Numbered from the stretch's first letter, positions 17,917 through 26,874 are shown. The stretch is 64,000 nucleotides of DNA from Pseudomonas fluorescens (GCF_000802965.1 NZ_JSAK01000033.1:290-64289), one strand, 5' to 3'. The notes: generated from the sequence alone by a model not told the origin. A program made the numbers and translations.

Positions 17917-18738
17917 TCAGCCTTTGAACAATTGATTGGCCTGCGCGTAAGGCATGGAGCGCGAGGTGAAGCCGAACGTGCCGGATTTCTGGATCTCTGC
18001 AGCGGCGCGGAAAAATTCGCCATAGGCCGCCAATGCCAGCGCCGAGCCGACACTGATGCGCTTGACGCCCATTTCGCTGAGCTGGTCGACCGTCAACTTC
18101 AAGCCGCCGGACATCAACACATTGACCGGTTTCGGCGCCACGGCGCGCACGACCGCCAGCACGTCTTCAGCGCTGCGCAAACCCGGCGCGTACAGCACGT
18201 CGGCGCCTGCTTCAGCGAACGCCTGCAAGCGGCGAATGGTATCGGCCAGGTCCGGATTGCCATGCAGGAAATTCTCGGCCCTGGCCGTCAGCGTGAAAGG
18301 GAATGGCAAGCTGCGCGCGGCGGCGACGGCGGCCTCGATGCGCGCTACGGCATGGTCGAAGCAATAGATCGGACTCTCTTCGCGGCCCGTGGCGTCCTCG
18401 ATCGAACCGCCAACAGCGCCGACTTCCGCCGCACGCAAAATACTCTTCGCGCAATCGGCCGGGTTGTCGGCAAAACCGTTTTCCAGATCCACCGCCACCG
18501 GCAAATCGCTGACGGCGACAATCGCTTGAACGTTCATCAGGGTATCGTCCAGGCTCAGCCCGCCATCGGGACGCGCCTTGGAAAAAGCGTACCCGGCGCT
18601 GGTGGTCGCCAGCGCCTCGAAGCCCAGGCTGGCGAGCATTTTTGCCGAACCGGCATCCCACGGGTTGGGAATGACAAAAGCCCCCTCGCGTTCGTGCAGG
18701 GCTTTGAAGGCTTGGGCTCGAAGGGTTTGCGCATCCAT
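17917..18738 (-). CDS. Isocitrate lyase/PEP mutase superfamily protein
   Basis: A 273-residue alpha/beta-barrel protein of the ICL/PEP mutase superfamily. Conserved pieces: FVIPNPWDAGSAKML (phosphate/substrate loop), ALATTSAGYAFSKARPDG, DLENGFAD and GGSIEDATG (metal-binding acidic residues), and PVNVLMSGG. Members cleave or rearrange C-C or C-P bonds of oxo acids such as 2-methylisocitrate, oxaloacetate or phosphonopyruvate. The KKCGH motif of true isocitrate lyases is absent, so the substrate cannot be named. The ATG at 18738 has AGGAG at a good distance; an upstream in-frame start would overlap the DUF72 gene end. Confidence 0.85.
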   Translation of the reverse strand: MDAQTLRAQAFKALHEREGAFVIPNPWDAGSAKMLASLGFEALATTSAGYAFSKARPDGGLSLDDTLMNVQAIVAVSDLPVAVDLENGFADNPADCAKSILRAAEVGAVGGSIEDATGREESPIYCFDHAVARIEAAVAAARSLPFPFTLTARAENFLHGNPDLADTIRRLQAFAEAGADVLYAPGLRSAEDVLAVVRAVAPKPVNVLMSGGLKLTVDQLSEMGVKRISVGSALALAAYGEFFRAAAEIQKSGTFGFTSRSMPYAQANQLFKG

Positions 18739-18772
18739 TTGGCAGGCTCCTGAAAAGGCGAACGAATCCGCT

Positions 18773-19633
18773 TCAGAGCAGGCCAAGTTGCTCGGCGGCG
18801 GGCTCTCTGTATAGCTCAGGCAGCGGCGGCAAGCCAGGTAAACGCAGCATCAATCGGGCGTGAAAACGCTGCGCCAGTTTCGCCGCCAGCACGTTGTCGG
18901 CGGTGTGCAGGAAGATGTACGGCGTGCGTCCCTCTTCAATCCACAGGGCGATTTTCTCTACCCACGGCAGCAGAAACGGGTCGTTGGCTTCGAGTTGCGG
19001 ATGGCCGATGAAGCGCACCTGCGGGAACTGGGTGAACGCTGCCGGACGCGTGGGGACTCTGGGCTTTTTCGATTGCGCGTGAAGCACGGAGGGATCGGTC
19101 GAGGTGCAGCTGAACAGGGCGCGCGGATCGAGGCAAATACGCTCCACCCCGCGATCCAGCAACAACCGATTGAGCATCCGCTCGCTGTCACCCTTGGCGA
19201 AAAAATCGCCGTGCCGCACTTCCACCGCCAACGGCCGGTCGAGGGCATCGATGAAACCGGCCAGTTCGGGCAATCGTTGTGGCGTGAAGCTTTTCGACAG
19301 CTGAAGCCACAATGGCGACACCCGTCCACCGAGGGGACCGAGCAATTGGGTGAAGGTTTCGGCGGCGGTCAATTGTTCCCGCAGGTCACCGCTGTGGCTG
19401 ATGTCGCCGGGGAATTTGGCGGTGAAGCGAAAATGCTCAGGCATGCTTTCGGCCCAACGCTGCACGGTGCTGGCAGCCGGGCTCGCGTAGAAGGTCGTAT
19501 TGCCTTCCACGGCGTTGAAAACTTGAGAATAAAGATTAAGAAATTCGGCGGGCTTGGCGTCTGGCGGATAGAGATATTCGCGCCAGGCGCTTTCGCTCCA
19601 TGACGGGCAGCCGAGGTAGTACGGCAGCAGCAT
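18773..19633 (-). CDS. DUF72 (YecE-like) protein
   Basis: A 286-residue cytoplasmic TIM-barrel-like DUF72 protein. Family marks are LGCPSWSESAWREYLYP at the N-terminus, FNAVEGNTTFYASPAASTVQRWAE, FRFTAKFPGDISH and LPLAVEVRH-like text (RPLAVEVRHGDFF). Function is unknown. Its ATG overlaps the stop of the 101-residue gene upstream by one base, so the two form a coupled pair. Confidence 0.9.
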   Translation of the reverse strand: MLLPYYLGCPSWSESAWREYLYPPDAKPAEFLNLYSQVFNAVEGNTTFYASPAASTVQRWAESMPEHFRFTAKFPGDISHSGDLREQLTAAETFTQLLGPLGGRVSPLWLQLSKSFTPQRLPELAGFIDALDRPLAVEVRHGDFFAKGDSERMLNRLLLDRGVERICLDPRALFSCTSTDPSVLHAQSKKPRVPTRPAAFTQFPQVRFIGHPQLEANDPFLLPWVEKIALWIEEGRTPYIFLHTADNVLAAKLAQRFHARLMLRLPGLPPLPELYREPAAEQLGLL

Positions 19634-19938
19634 CAGATGTACAGGTCGAGACCCAGCACTTGCGCATCCAGATCGACAAAACCGGCGGTGCTCAGGTAGC
19701 TGGCCAGGGCCATCGCCACGCTTTTGCTCATGGCGCGGTGATAAAGCATGTCTTGTTGGCGGGCGGGTAGATTACTCAGTTTTTGCGCAGAGGCTCTGGC
19801 GGCTTGAGCTGCCAGTTGCTCTTCGGACGGAAATTCCAGCTCGCCTTCGATATCGACGGATTCGTCTTGCGCCACACGGCCTTTGCGAGGCTTGCGCTTG
19901 ATGGGGTAGGACTGAGAGGAAATGCCGTCTATACGCAT
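19633..19938 (-). CDS. Conserved hypothetical protein, 101 residues
   Basis: Small protein starting MRIDGISSQSYPIKRKPRKGR, with a basic N-terminal third, an acidic middle (DESVDIEGELEFPSEEQLAAQ) and a C-terminal part with LPARQQDMLYHRAMSKSVAMALASYL. No signal peptide. The one-base overlap with the DUF72 gene suggests coupled expression. I do not recognise a function. Confidence 0.75.
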   Translation of the reverse strand: MRIDGISSQSYPIKRKPRKGRVAQDESVDIEGELEFPSEEQLAAQAARASAQKLSNLPARQQDMLYHRAMSKSVAMALASYLSTAGFVDLDAQVLGLDLYI

Positions 19939-20083
19939 AAATGCATGCTCGGTATCAGTGGTGGCAGTCTAGTGGCACATAACCCACTTCGCAAACCGCC
20001 GAGTGATAACTAGAACACATAAAGAGCAAAAGGTTTAAAAGCTGAGGTTAGAAAACGACGATTGGCTCGAGGTGGTACGCATT

Positions 20084-20204
20084 GTGGCGAGGGAGCTTGC
20101 TCCCGCTGGGCTGCGAAGCGGCCCCAACGATCGTCAGTTACACCCTACAGCCTGATCTTTGCGACTGCTGCGCAGCCGAGCGGGAGCAAGCTCCCTCGAC
20201 ACAG
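20084..20204. repeat. Paired inverted intergenic repeat, family B (copy 1)
   Basis: GTGGCGAGGGAGCTTGCTCC plus CGCTGGGCTGCGAAGC on the left is matched by GCGCAGCCGAGCGGGAGCAAG plus CTCCCTCGACAC on the right. The inner loop is unrelated between copies. Other copies lie at 28167, 49015 and 61510. Confidence 0.88.
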
Positions 20205-20214
20205 GGGACCGCGT

Positions 20215-20889
20215 TTAACGTGCCTTGGGGGTGGCAACCTTGTCCCGCAGATAAACCGGCTGCGCCTCATCGGCCACAATCGCTTCGCCACGCGCCCAGG
20301 CAAACCGCGCCAGCGTCAGCAAGTCTTCAGCATGAGGCAACATGCCGGCGTCCTGACCGATCAGGTTGACGCCGATGCGCTCGGCATAACCCCAACCGGT
20401 GCCCGCGCCGAACCAATCGCCGCTGGCGTCCGCCGGCAGTGCCGCGACTTCCGGTGGCAAAACGGCTTCAGCGCCGACCAGCCGCATCTCCCCCGCCGTT
20501 TCGCGGTAGCAGCCCCAGTACACCTCGTCCATGCGTGCGTCGATGGCGGCTGCGACTTGATTGGCGCCGTGCTCACGCAAGGCGCGTTGCGCCAATACGG
20601 CCAGGTTCGACACCGGCAACACCGGGCGATCCAACGCAAAGGCCAAGCCTTGCACCACACCAATGGCAATGCGCACACCGGTAAACGCACCCGGCCCACG
20701 TCCGAAGGCGATGGCATCAATCGCTTGCAGCGTGGTGCCGGCGTCGGCCAGCAATTGCTGGATCATCGGCAACAGCTTCTGCGCATGCAGGCGCGGAATC
20801 ACCTCGTAATGGCTCGTGACTTTGCCGTCATGCAGCAAGGCAACGGAGCAAGCTTCAGTCGCGGTGTCCAGGGCCAGCAAGGTGCTCAT
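20215..20889 (-). CDS. tsaB: tRNA threonylcarbamoyladenosine biosynthesis protein TsaB
   Basis: A 224-residue protein of the TsaB (YeaZ) branch of the ASKHA fold. It forms the TsaBDE complex that transfers threonylcarbamoyl to A37 of ANN-decoding tRNAs. Visible signatures: LLALDTATEACSVALLHDG at the N-terminus and AFGRGPGAFTGVRIAIGVVQGLAFA near residues 60-85. It lacks the metal site of TsaD, as expected. The next gene upstream on the same strand is adk, 95 bases away. Confidence 0.95.
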   Translation of the reverse strand: MSTLLALDTATEACSVALLHDGKVTSHYEVIPRLHAQKLLPMIQQLLADAGTTLQAIDAIAFGRGPGAFTGVRIAIGVVQGLAFALDRPVLPVSNLAVLAQRALREHGANQVAAAIDARMDEVYWGCYRETAGEMRLVGAEAVLPPEVAALPADASGDWFGAGTGWGYAERIGVNLIGQDAGMLPHAEDLLTLARFAWARGEAIVADEAQPVYLRDKVATPKAR

Positions 20890-20940
20890 CGATGTTTCCG
20901 TAACAAGAGGTCAGAAAAAAGTGCGTCAGTATAAACAACT

Positions 20941-20960
20941 ACGGCCCGCAAGCGGGCCGT
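20941..20960 (-). terminator. Stem-loop after adk
   Basis: A perfect stem, ACGGCCCGC with its complement and only a two-base centre, lies 24 bases after the adk stop. The run after it on the minus strand (AGTTGTTTATAC) is only partly T-rich, so termination may be incomplete and tsaB could be read through. Confidence 0.55.
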
Positions 20961-20984
20961 GGATGATGCAGCGGTTCAGACTTT

Positions 20985-21632
20985 TCAGCTCAGCGCTGCA
21001 AGTACCTTGGCGGTAATCGCTTCTACCGAACCGACGCCTTCGATATGGCTGTACTTCGGCTTGCCATTGGCAGCCGACAGATTCTGGTAGAAAGCCACCA
21101 GCGGTTTGGTCTGCGAATGGTAGACCGACAGGCGATGACGCACGGTTTCTTCAGTGTCGTCCTTGCGCTGTACCAGCTCTTCACCGGTGATGTCGTCTTT
21201 GCCGGCGGTTTTCGGCGGGTTGTAGACGATGTGGTACACGCGGCCGCTGGCCTCGTGAACACGGCGACCGGCGATACGCTGCACGATCTCTTCGTCTTCA
21301 ACGGCGATTTCAACCACTGCGTCCAGCTCGACGCCGGCAGTCACCAGCGCTTCAGCTTGAGGAATGGTGCGCGGGAAACCGTCGAACAGGAAACCGTTGG
21401 CGCAGTCGGACTGGGCGATGCGGTCCTTGACCAGTGCGATGATCAGGTCATCGGAGACCAGGCCGCCGGCATCCATGATGCTCTTGGCTTTGATGCCCAG
21501 CTCGGTGCCGGCCTTGACCGCAGCACGCAGCATGTCGCCGGTGGAGATTTGCGGAATGCCGAATTTTTCAGTGATGAACTTTGCCTGAGTACCTTTACCG
21601 GCCCCGGGAGCTCCCAGCAGAATGACGCGCAT
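20985..21632 (-). CDS. adk: Adenylate kinase
   Basis: A 215-residue adenylate kinase (AMP + ATP to 2 ADP). The P-loop is GAPGAGKGTQ at residues 7-16. The AMP-binding and LID regions follow (GFPRTIPQAEAL; GRVYHIVYNPPK ... DDITGEELVQRKDD). The LID lacks the four-cysteine zinc site, so it is the long, non-zinc type usual in Gram-negatives. I chose the ATG at 21632 (MRVILLGAPG); the frame continues five codons upstream to another ATG but that lacks the family N-terminus. Confidence 0.96.
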   Translation of the reverse strand: MRVILLGAPGAGKGTQAKFITEKFGIPQISTGDMLRAAVKAGTELGIKAKSIMDAGGLVSDDLIIALVKDRIAQSDCANGFLFDGFPRTIPQAEALVTAGVELDAVVEIAVEDEEIVQRIAGRRVHEASGRVYHIVYNPPKTAGKDDITGEELVQRKDDTEETVRHRLSVYHSQTKPLVAFYQNLSAANGKPKYSHIEGVGSVEAITAKVLAALS

Positions 21633-21874
21633 CGATGTGCTCCTCAATTTTTTATATAGATAACGTCAGATTCGCCTCGTGGGGCCAATCTCAAAAAAGG
21701 GTCGTGACCGCCCAAACGGCCAAAGGCTGATCAAGATACACAGCAGGCTGCGCCCACACAAGCCGCCAAAAGTCGGAGAAACCGCCGCCTCTTGTGTGCA
21801 TTCGGCGCGGTTCCCCTAGTCGCAACCCCATCATTAACTGTCGCCTGGCCGCACTTTTGGATGCGCCATTCATC

Positions 21875-21900
21875 GGCCTTCGGCGCTTGCGTCGAAGGCC
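21875..21900. other. Inverted repeat between ppc and adk
   Basis: GGCCTTCG and its complement flank a 10-base loop, 20 bases beyond the ppc stop. No T-run follows on either strand. It could be part of the ppc 3' end. The rest of the 287-base gap between ppc and adk shows nothing I can name. Confidence 0.4.
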
Positions 21901-21919
21901 TGACCCCACGGCGAAAACC

Positions 21920-24550
21920 TTAGCCGGTATTTCGCAAACCGGCGGCAATCCCCGCCACAGACACCAGCAGCGCCTGTTCTACCGGGCTACCTTGCGCCAC
22001 ATCCTGTTGCCGGGAACGGGCGAGCAACTCTGCTTGTAATAGATGCAGCGGATCGAGGTAGGTGTTGCGCAAACGAATGAATTCCAGGGTGGCTGGGCTA
22101 TGTGCCAGTAGCTGCGACTGACCGGTCAGCCCGAGGACGATGGCGCACGCCTGCGACAATAGGTCGCGTAAGTGCGCGCCCAATGGCAGCAAGTCCGGCT
22201 CGACCAGACGTTCGTCATAGGAGCGGGCAATGTCCGCGTCAGCCTTGGCCAGGACCATTTCCAGCATATCGATGCGGGTGCGGAAGAATGGCCACTGTTC
22301 GCGCATTTGCCCCAGCAGTTCGCCTTCGCCGCGCTCCAGCGCCTTGCTCAGCGCCGCTTCCCAGCCGAGCCAGGCCGGCAGCATCAGCCGCGTCTGGGTC
22401 CAGCCGAAGATCCACGGAATCGCCCGAAGGCTTTCGATTCCGCCGGCGCGTCGCTTGGCCGGACGACTGCCCAACGGCAAACGGCCAAGCTCCTGTTCCG
22501 GTGTGGACTGGCGGAAGTACTCGACGAACTGCGGATTTTCCCGCACCACGGCGCGGTAAGCGCTGACACCGTCTGCTGCCAATTCGTCCATCAAGTGGCG
22601 CCATTCAGGCGTCGGGGGTGGCGGTGGCAGCAAGGTTGCTTCAAGCACAGCCGCCAGGTACAGATTGAGGTTTTGCTCGGCGATGTCCGGCAGGCCGAAT
22701 TTGAAACGAATCATTTCCCCCTGCTCGGTGGTGCGGAATCGCCCCGCCACCGAACCCGGTGGCTGCGACAGGATCGCCGCGTGGGCCGGGCCGCCGCCAC
22801 GGCCCACAGTGCCGCCGCGACCGTGGAACAACAGCAGTTCCACTTGTTGCTCGCGGCAGATATCCACCAAGCGCTCCTGCGCCCGATACTGCGCCCAGGC
22901 CGCCGCCGTGGTGCCGGCGTCCTTGGCCGAGTCGGAGTAGCCGATCATCACTTCCTGCGGGCCTTGCAGGCGCGAGCGATAGCCCGGCAGCAGCAACAGT
23001 TTCTCGATCACCGGCCCGGCGTTGTCGAGGTCGGCGAGGGTTTCAAACAACGGCACCACGCGCATCGGCCGCACTACGCCAGACTCTTTGAGCAGCAGTT
23101 GCACGGCCAGCACATCGGAAGCAGCGCCGGCCATGGAAATCACGTACGAGCCGAGGGATGCTCCCGGCGCAGCAGCGATTTCGCGGCACGTAGCCAAGAC
23201 TTCGGCAGTGTCGGCAGAAGGTTTGTAGTGAGCCGGGAGCAACGGTCGACGATTGTTCAGTTCGCGGGTCAGGAAGGTGATGCGCTCTTCTTCGCGCCAG
23301 TCTTCATAGCGACCGAGGCCCAGGTAATCGGTGATTTCGGTCATGGCCGCGCTGTGCCGCGACGAGTCCTGTCGCACATCCAGACGCACCAGGAACAGGC
23401 CGAAAGTTACCGCCCGGCGCAGACAATCGAGCAACGGACCGTCAGCGATCACGCCCATGCCGCATTCGTGCAGCGAGTGGTAGCACAGCTCCAGCGGATC
23501 GAGCAGCTCGCGGTTGTTTTGCAGCACATCGGCGGTTGCCGGCGTCGGCGTCGTCAACGCGGTGTGCGCCCAGTTGCGCGTCGCGCGCAAGCGTTCACGC
23601 AGTTGCTTGAGCACGGCGCGATACGGTTCTGCGCTGTCGCCAGCCTTGGCCTTGAGTTCGTCACTGGCTTGCTGCATCGACAAATCGGCGGCGAGTTGAT
23701 CGACGTCGCGCAGGTACAAATCGGCCGCCATCCAGCGCGCCAACAACAGCACTTCACGGGTGACCGCGGCCGTCACGTTCGGGTTGCCGTCGCGATCTCC
23801 GCCCATCCACGAGGCAAAGCGAATTGGCGCCGCTTCCAGTGGCAAATGCAGGCCGGTAGCAGCGTGCAGCGCCTGATCGGCCTTGCGCAGGTAATTGGGA
23901 ATGGCTTGCCACAGCGAGTGTTCGATCACCGCGAAACCCCATTTGGCTTCGTCGACCGGCGTCGGGCGCGTGCGGCGGATTTCTTCGGTGTGCCAGGCTT
24001 CGGCGATCAAACGCTGCAAGGTCGATTGGATCTGCTCGCGCTCGGCATTGGTCAGGTCACGGTGGTCCTGGGCCGCCAGTTGCGCGGCGATGGCGTCGTA
24101 TTTCTGGATCAGCGTACGGCGCGCGACTTCGGTCGGGTGCGCGGTCAGCACCAGTTCGATTTCCAGTCGACCCAATTGCCGGGCCAGAGATTCGGCACCG
24201 TGACCTTCGGCGCGCAAGCGTGCGAGCAATTCCGGCAGCACCCGCGCTTCAAACGGCGCAGCCTGGGATTCTTCACGACGGTGAATCAACTGGTATTGCT
24301 CGGCGATATTGGCCAGGTTGAGGAACTGGTTGAACGCCCGCGCCACCGGCAGTAACTCGTCTTCGGTCAGCTGATTGAGGCTGGCGCTCAGTTCGGCGTC
24401 CATGGAACCGCGACGATCAGCCTTGGCGCCTTTGCGGATCTGCTCGATCTTGTCGAGGAAGCCGTCCCCGTACTGTTCACGAATGGTGTTGCCCAATAGC
24501 TCACCCAATAGGTGAACGTCCTCGCGCAAGCGTGCATCAATATCGGTCAT
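21920..24550 (-). CDS. ppc: Phosphoenolpyruvate carboxylase
   Basis: An 876-residue cytoplasmic enzyme that carboxylates PEP to oxaloacetate to refill the TCA cycle. Catalytic blocks are intact: VLTAHPTEVARRTL (active histidine) near residue 137, FHGRGGTVGRGGGP, GYSDSAKDAGTTAA, and the conserved C-terminal end AAGLRNTG. Length matches the family (E. coli 883). It is divergent from the 114-residue gene at 24753. Confidence 0.97.
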   Translation of the reverse strand: MTDIDARLREDVHLLGELLGNTIREQYGDGFLDKIEQIRKGAKADRRGSMDAELSASLNQLTEDELLPVARAFNQFLNLANIAEQYQLIHRREESQAAPFEARVLPELLARLRAEGHGAESLARQLGRLEIELVLTAHPTEVARRTLIQKYDAIAAQLAAQDHRDLTNAEREQIQSTLQRLIAEAWHTEEIRRTRPTPVDEAKWGFAVIEHSLWQAIPNYLRKADQALHAATGLHLPLEAAPIRFASWMGGDRDGNPNVTAAVTREVLLLARWMAADLYLRDVDQLAADLSMQQASDELKAKAGDSAEPYRAVLKQLRERLRATRNWAHTALTTPTPATADVLQNNRELLDPLELCYHSLHECGMGVIADGPLLDCLRRAVTFGLFLVRLDVRQDSSRHSAAMTEITDYLGLGRYEDWREEERITFLTRELNNRRPLLPAHYKPSADTAEVLATCREIAAAPGASLGSYVISMAGAASDVLAVQLLLKESGVVRPMRVVPLFETLADLDNAGPVIEKLLLLPGYRSRLQGPQEVMIGYSDSAKDAGTTAAAWAQYRAQERLVDICREQQVELLLFHGRGGTVGRGGGPAHAAILSQPPGSVAGRFRTTEQGEMIRFKFGLPDIAEQNLNLYLAAVLEATLLPPPPPTPEWRHLMDELAADGVSAYRAVVRENPQFVEYFRQSTPEQELGRLPLGSRPAKRRAGGIESLRAIPWIFGWTQTRLMLPAWLGWEAALSKALERGEGELLGQMREQWPFFRTRIDMLEMVLAKADADIARSYDERLVEPDLLPLGAHLRDLLSQACAIVLGLTGQSQLLAHSPATLEFIRLRNTYLDPLHLLQAELLARSRQQDVAQGSPVEQALLVSVAGIAAGLRNTG

Positions 24551-24752
24551 CAGCAGTTCTCCAGCAAAAAATCCGGGCGGCCAAGAACTTCAAGAGTGCC
24601 GCTCCAGACCGCTTCTTACAAGCAAGACGACGAAGGGACTTTAAACCTTGTGCGTTGAAGCTAGTCTGAACAGTAAGCCGTACAACGGCTTTCGCCGGCC
24701 ACTGCCGGCCACTTACCCGGCCTGCCACGAGCAGGAGCGCAATGAGGTCATT

Positions 24753-25097
24753 ATGAAAATTCGTGAACTTGCCCAGCATTGGGAAGAAAACGCCAAAGGT
24801 CGCCTGACCGAAACGGGCTACACGATTCATCTGGACGTGGAAGCCGCCGCACGCCTGGCGGCCATCACCGAGATGTACCCAAAGCGGCAACCTGAAGAAC
24901 TGCTCGGCGAACTGATCGGCGCCGCCCTGGAAGAACTCGAAAAGAGCTTCCCCTACGTGAAGGGCTCGACCGTGGTCGCCACCGACGAAGAAGGCGATCC
25001 ACTGTACGAAGACGTCGGTCCGACCCCGCGTTTTCTCGCGTTGTCGCGACGCCATCTGCACGATTTGTCGGCGGGTAACGACAAGCAGAAGCACTGA
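24753..25097 (+). CDS. Conserved small protein, 114 residues (sometimes labelled pilin assembly/pili tip component)
   Basis: Small acidic protein beginning MKIRELAQHWEENAKGRLTETGYTIHLD, with a helical middle (AARLAAITEMYPKRQPEELLGELIGAALEELEK) and the end TPRFLALSRRHLHD. It occupies the same place next to ppc in other Pseudomonas as I recall, where database labels mention pilin assembly or type 1 pili tip. I see no support for that in the sequence: no signal peptide and no pilin features. The frame is open 35 codons upstream, but the ATG at 24753 opens the conserved part. Confidence 0.8.
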   Translation: MKIRELAQHWEENAKGRLTETGYTIHLDVEAAARLAAITEMYPKRQPEELLGELIGAALEELEKSFPYVKGSTVVATDEEGDPLYEDVGPTPRFLALSRRHLHDLSAGNDKQKH

Positions 25098-25110
25098 GTA
25101 TTCGCAAAAC

Positions 25111-25202
25111 CTGTGGGAGCGGGCTTGCCCGCGAAGGCGGTTTGCCATTCAACATAAGTATTGGCAGGTACGACGCTTTCGCGGGCAAGCCCGCTCCCAC
25201 AG
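25111..25202. repeat. Paired inverted intergenic repeat, family D (copy 2)
   Basis: CTGTGGGAGCGGGCTTGCCC plus GCGAAGGCGG is matched by GCTTTCGCGGGCAAGCCCGC plus TCCCACAG about 35 bases away. It immediately follows the gene ending at 25097 and may stabilise or end its transcript. Confidence 0.9.
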
Positions 25203-25340
25203 TGGCCTGTATTCCACTTCAAAAAGTTCGTTTTTCCGGGCTTGTCAAGGTCGGAAATACCGCTACGCATCGCCAAAGTTCCCGACATAGAGCCCTGTCT
25301 ACTCCGTCACAGTTTTTTTCGATAGCACGCTAATTTCTCT

Positions 25341-25367
25341 GAACTTTCAAAAAACGCCTCGGGTCAA
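25341..25367 (+). promoter_or_regulatory. Candidate AlgU (sigma-22/RpoE-type) promoter for the DUF4398 lipoprotein-lptF pair
   Basis: GAACTT at 25341-25346 is followed after 17 bases by TCAAC at 25364, close to the AlgU consensus GAACTT-N16/17-TCTGA or TCAAA. It lies about 105 bases upstream of the first gene. In P. aeruginosa lptF is known to be AlgU-dependent. The rest of the 374-base gap (25098-25471) holds the family D repeat and no other recognisable element. Confidence 0.6.
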
Positions 25368-25471
25368 CCCCGTAACCACGCCTGGGACGGCCGTATCAAA
25401 ACGCCCCCCGAAACGGTAGCTCTCGGCTCCTTGCCCAGGATGGATATTCACGTTGTTCAGGAGTTAGCCCC

Positions 25472-25885
25472 ATGGAGTTGAACACTATGAAAACCCGAAC
25501 TGGCAAATCTTCGTCTACCCCGTTGCACGGCCTGAAAGTGGCAGCGCTCGCCATCGGCGCGAGCCTCGTGTTGGCCGGTTGCGCCGGCAATCCACCCACC
25601 GAGCAGTTCGCTGTCTCCGAATCGGCCGTCAAAGACGCGGTCAGCGCGGGCGGCACCGAATTCGCCGCAGTGGAAATGAAGGCGGCGCAGGACAAGCTCA
25701 AACAAGCCGAAATTGCCATGCACGACAAGAAGTATGACCAGGCCAAAACCCTGGCCGAGCAAGCCGAATGGGACGCCCGCGTAGCCGAGCGCAAAGCCCA
25801 GGCGATGAAAGCCGAACAGACCGTCAAGGACTCTCAGAAGGGGGTTCAGGAACTGCGTCAGGAAAGCCAGCGTACCGTTCAGTAA
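25472..25885 (+). CDS. DUF4398 outer-membrane lipoprotein
   Basis: A 137-residue lipoprotein. The signal ends in the lipobox LVLAGC and is followed by a DUF4398 helical domain rich in Ala, Lys and Gln (AAQDKLKQAEIAMHDKKYDQ, TLAEQAEWDARVAERKAQAMK) that probably forms a coiled coil. AGGAG eight bases before the ATG at 25472 favours that start over the ATG five codons later. The next gene, lptF, starts 47 bases downstream and has a related N-terminal domain, so the two look like products of one duplicated module in an operon. Confidence 0.85.
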   Translation: MELNTMKTRTGKSSSTPLHGLKVAALAIGASLVLAGCAGNPPTEQFAVSESAVKDAVSAGGTEFAAVEMKAAQDKLKQAEIAMHDKKYDQAKTLAEQAEWDARVAERKAQAMKAEQTVKDSQKGVQELRQESQRTVQ

Positions 25886-25932
25886 ACGGACGCGGCACGA
25901 CGTATTTCTTACTCGACTAAAAGGACGAAACC

Positions 25933-26730
25933 ATGAATTCCAAACATTTGATGATCCCTGCCCTGCTCGCCGCAAGTGTGGCCCTGGCTGCCTGCTCCAC
26001 GCCGCCCAACGCCAACCTTGAACAGGCCCGCACCAACTATTCCGGTCTGCAAGCCAACCCGCAAGCGAGCAAGGTTGCGGCTCTGGAAACCAAGGAAGCG
26101 AGCGATTACCTCGACAAGGCCGACAAAGCCTACCTGGACAAGGAAGACCCGGCCAAAGTCGATCAGTTGGCTTACCTGACCAATCAGCGTGTCGAAGTGG
26201 CGAAACAGACCATCGCCCTGCGCACCGCTGAAGCCAATTTGGAAAACGCTTCCGCGCAACGCGCCCAGGCTCGCCTGGATGCCCGTGACCAGCAGATCAA
26301 ACAGCTGCAAGACAGCCTCAACGCCAAGCAAACCGATCGCGGCACGCTGGTGACTTTCGGTGACGTGCTGTTCGCTACCGACAAGGCCGAACTGAAATCC
26401 AACGGGTTGATGAACATCAACAAACTGGCACAGTACCTCCAGGAAAACCCGGACCGCAAAGTAATCGTCGAGGGCTACACCGACAGCACCGGTACGGCGT
26501 CGCACAACCAGTCGCTGTCGGAACGTCGCGCGAACTCCGTGCGCACCGCGCTGGTGAAAATGGGTGTCGATCCGGCGCGCATCGTTGCTCAGGGTTATGG
26601 CAAGGAATACCCGGTGGCGGATAACACCAGCACCTCGGGCCGGGCGCAAAACCGTCGGGTGGAGGTGACGATTTCCAACGATAACCAACCGGTGATTCCG
26701 CGTTCGGCGGTGAGTGCCAACACGCAATAA
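25933..26730 (+). CDS. lptF: OmpA-family lipoprotein, LptF (lipotoxin F) type
   Basis: A 265-residue outer-membrane lipoprotein. The lipobox VALAAC is near residue 21. A DUF4398-like helical region (residues ~25-125) with long coiled coil precedes an OmpA C-terminal peptidoglycan-binding domain: FGDVLFATDKAELKSNG, VEGYTDSTGTASHNQSLSERRA and GRAQNRRVEVTI. Order and neighbours agree with P. aeruginosa lptF, which contributes to envelope integrity and stress survival. It is likely expressed from the AlgU-type promoter upstream of the preceding gene. A good terminator follows. Confidence 0.85.
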   Translation: MNSKHLMIPALLAASVALAACSTPPNANLEQARTNYSGLQANPQASKVAALETKEASDYLDKADKAYLDKEDPAKVDQLAYLTNQRVEVAKQTIALRTAEANLENASAQRAQARLDARDQQIKQLQDSLNAKQTDRGTLVTFGDVLFATDKAELKSNGLMNINKLAQYLQENPDRKVIVEGYTDSTGTASHNQSLSERRANSVRTALVKMGVDPARIVAQGYGKEYPVADNTSTSGRAQNRRVEVTISNDNQPVIPRSAVSANTQ

Positions 26731-26750
26731 CGCTTCGCGGTGACAAATAA

Positions 26751-26790
26751 AAAGCCCCACCTGGTTTGATCAGGTGGGGCTTTGTTTTTT
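26751..26790 (+). terminator. Rho-independent terminator of lptF
   Basis: A 13-bp stem, AAAGCCCCACCTG with its complement around a seven-base loop, is followed by a run of T (TTTGTTTTTT), 20 bases after the lptF stop. Confidence 0.92.
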
Positions 26791-26867
26791 CAAGATCAAA
26801 AGATCGCAGCCTTCGGCAGCTCTTACATTGATCCCCTGTAGGAGCTGCAGCAGGCTGCGATCTTTTC
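26791..26867. repeat. Paired inverted intergenic repeat, family A (copy 3, arms in reverse order)
   Basis: The right-hand arm (AAGATCAAAAGATCGCAGCC plus TTCGGCAGCTCTTAC) comes first here and the left-hand arm (GTAGGAGCTGCAGCAGGCTG plus CGATCTTTT) second, the reverse of the other five copies. It lies directly behind the lptF terminator, next to the stop of a convergent gene. Confidence 0.8.
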
Positions 26868-26874
26868 GGACGCG

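Noticed and set aside
22172..24355. 727-residue open frame antisense to ppc
   Set aside because: Composition is the typical Gln/Arg/His shadow pattern and ppc on the other strand is certain.
24753..25097. Pilus-assembly function for the 114-residue protein
   Set aside because: No signal peptide, pilin motif or pilus gene is nearby; the label would rest only on database habit.
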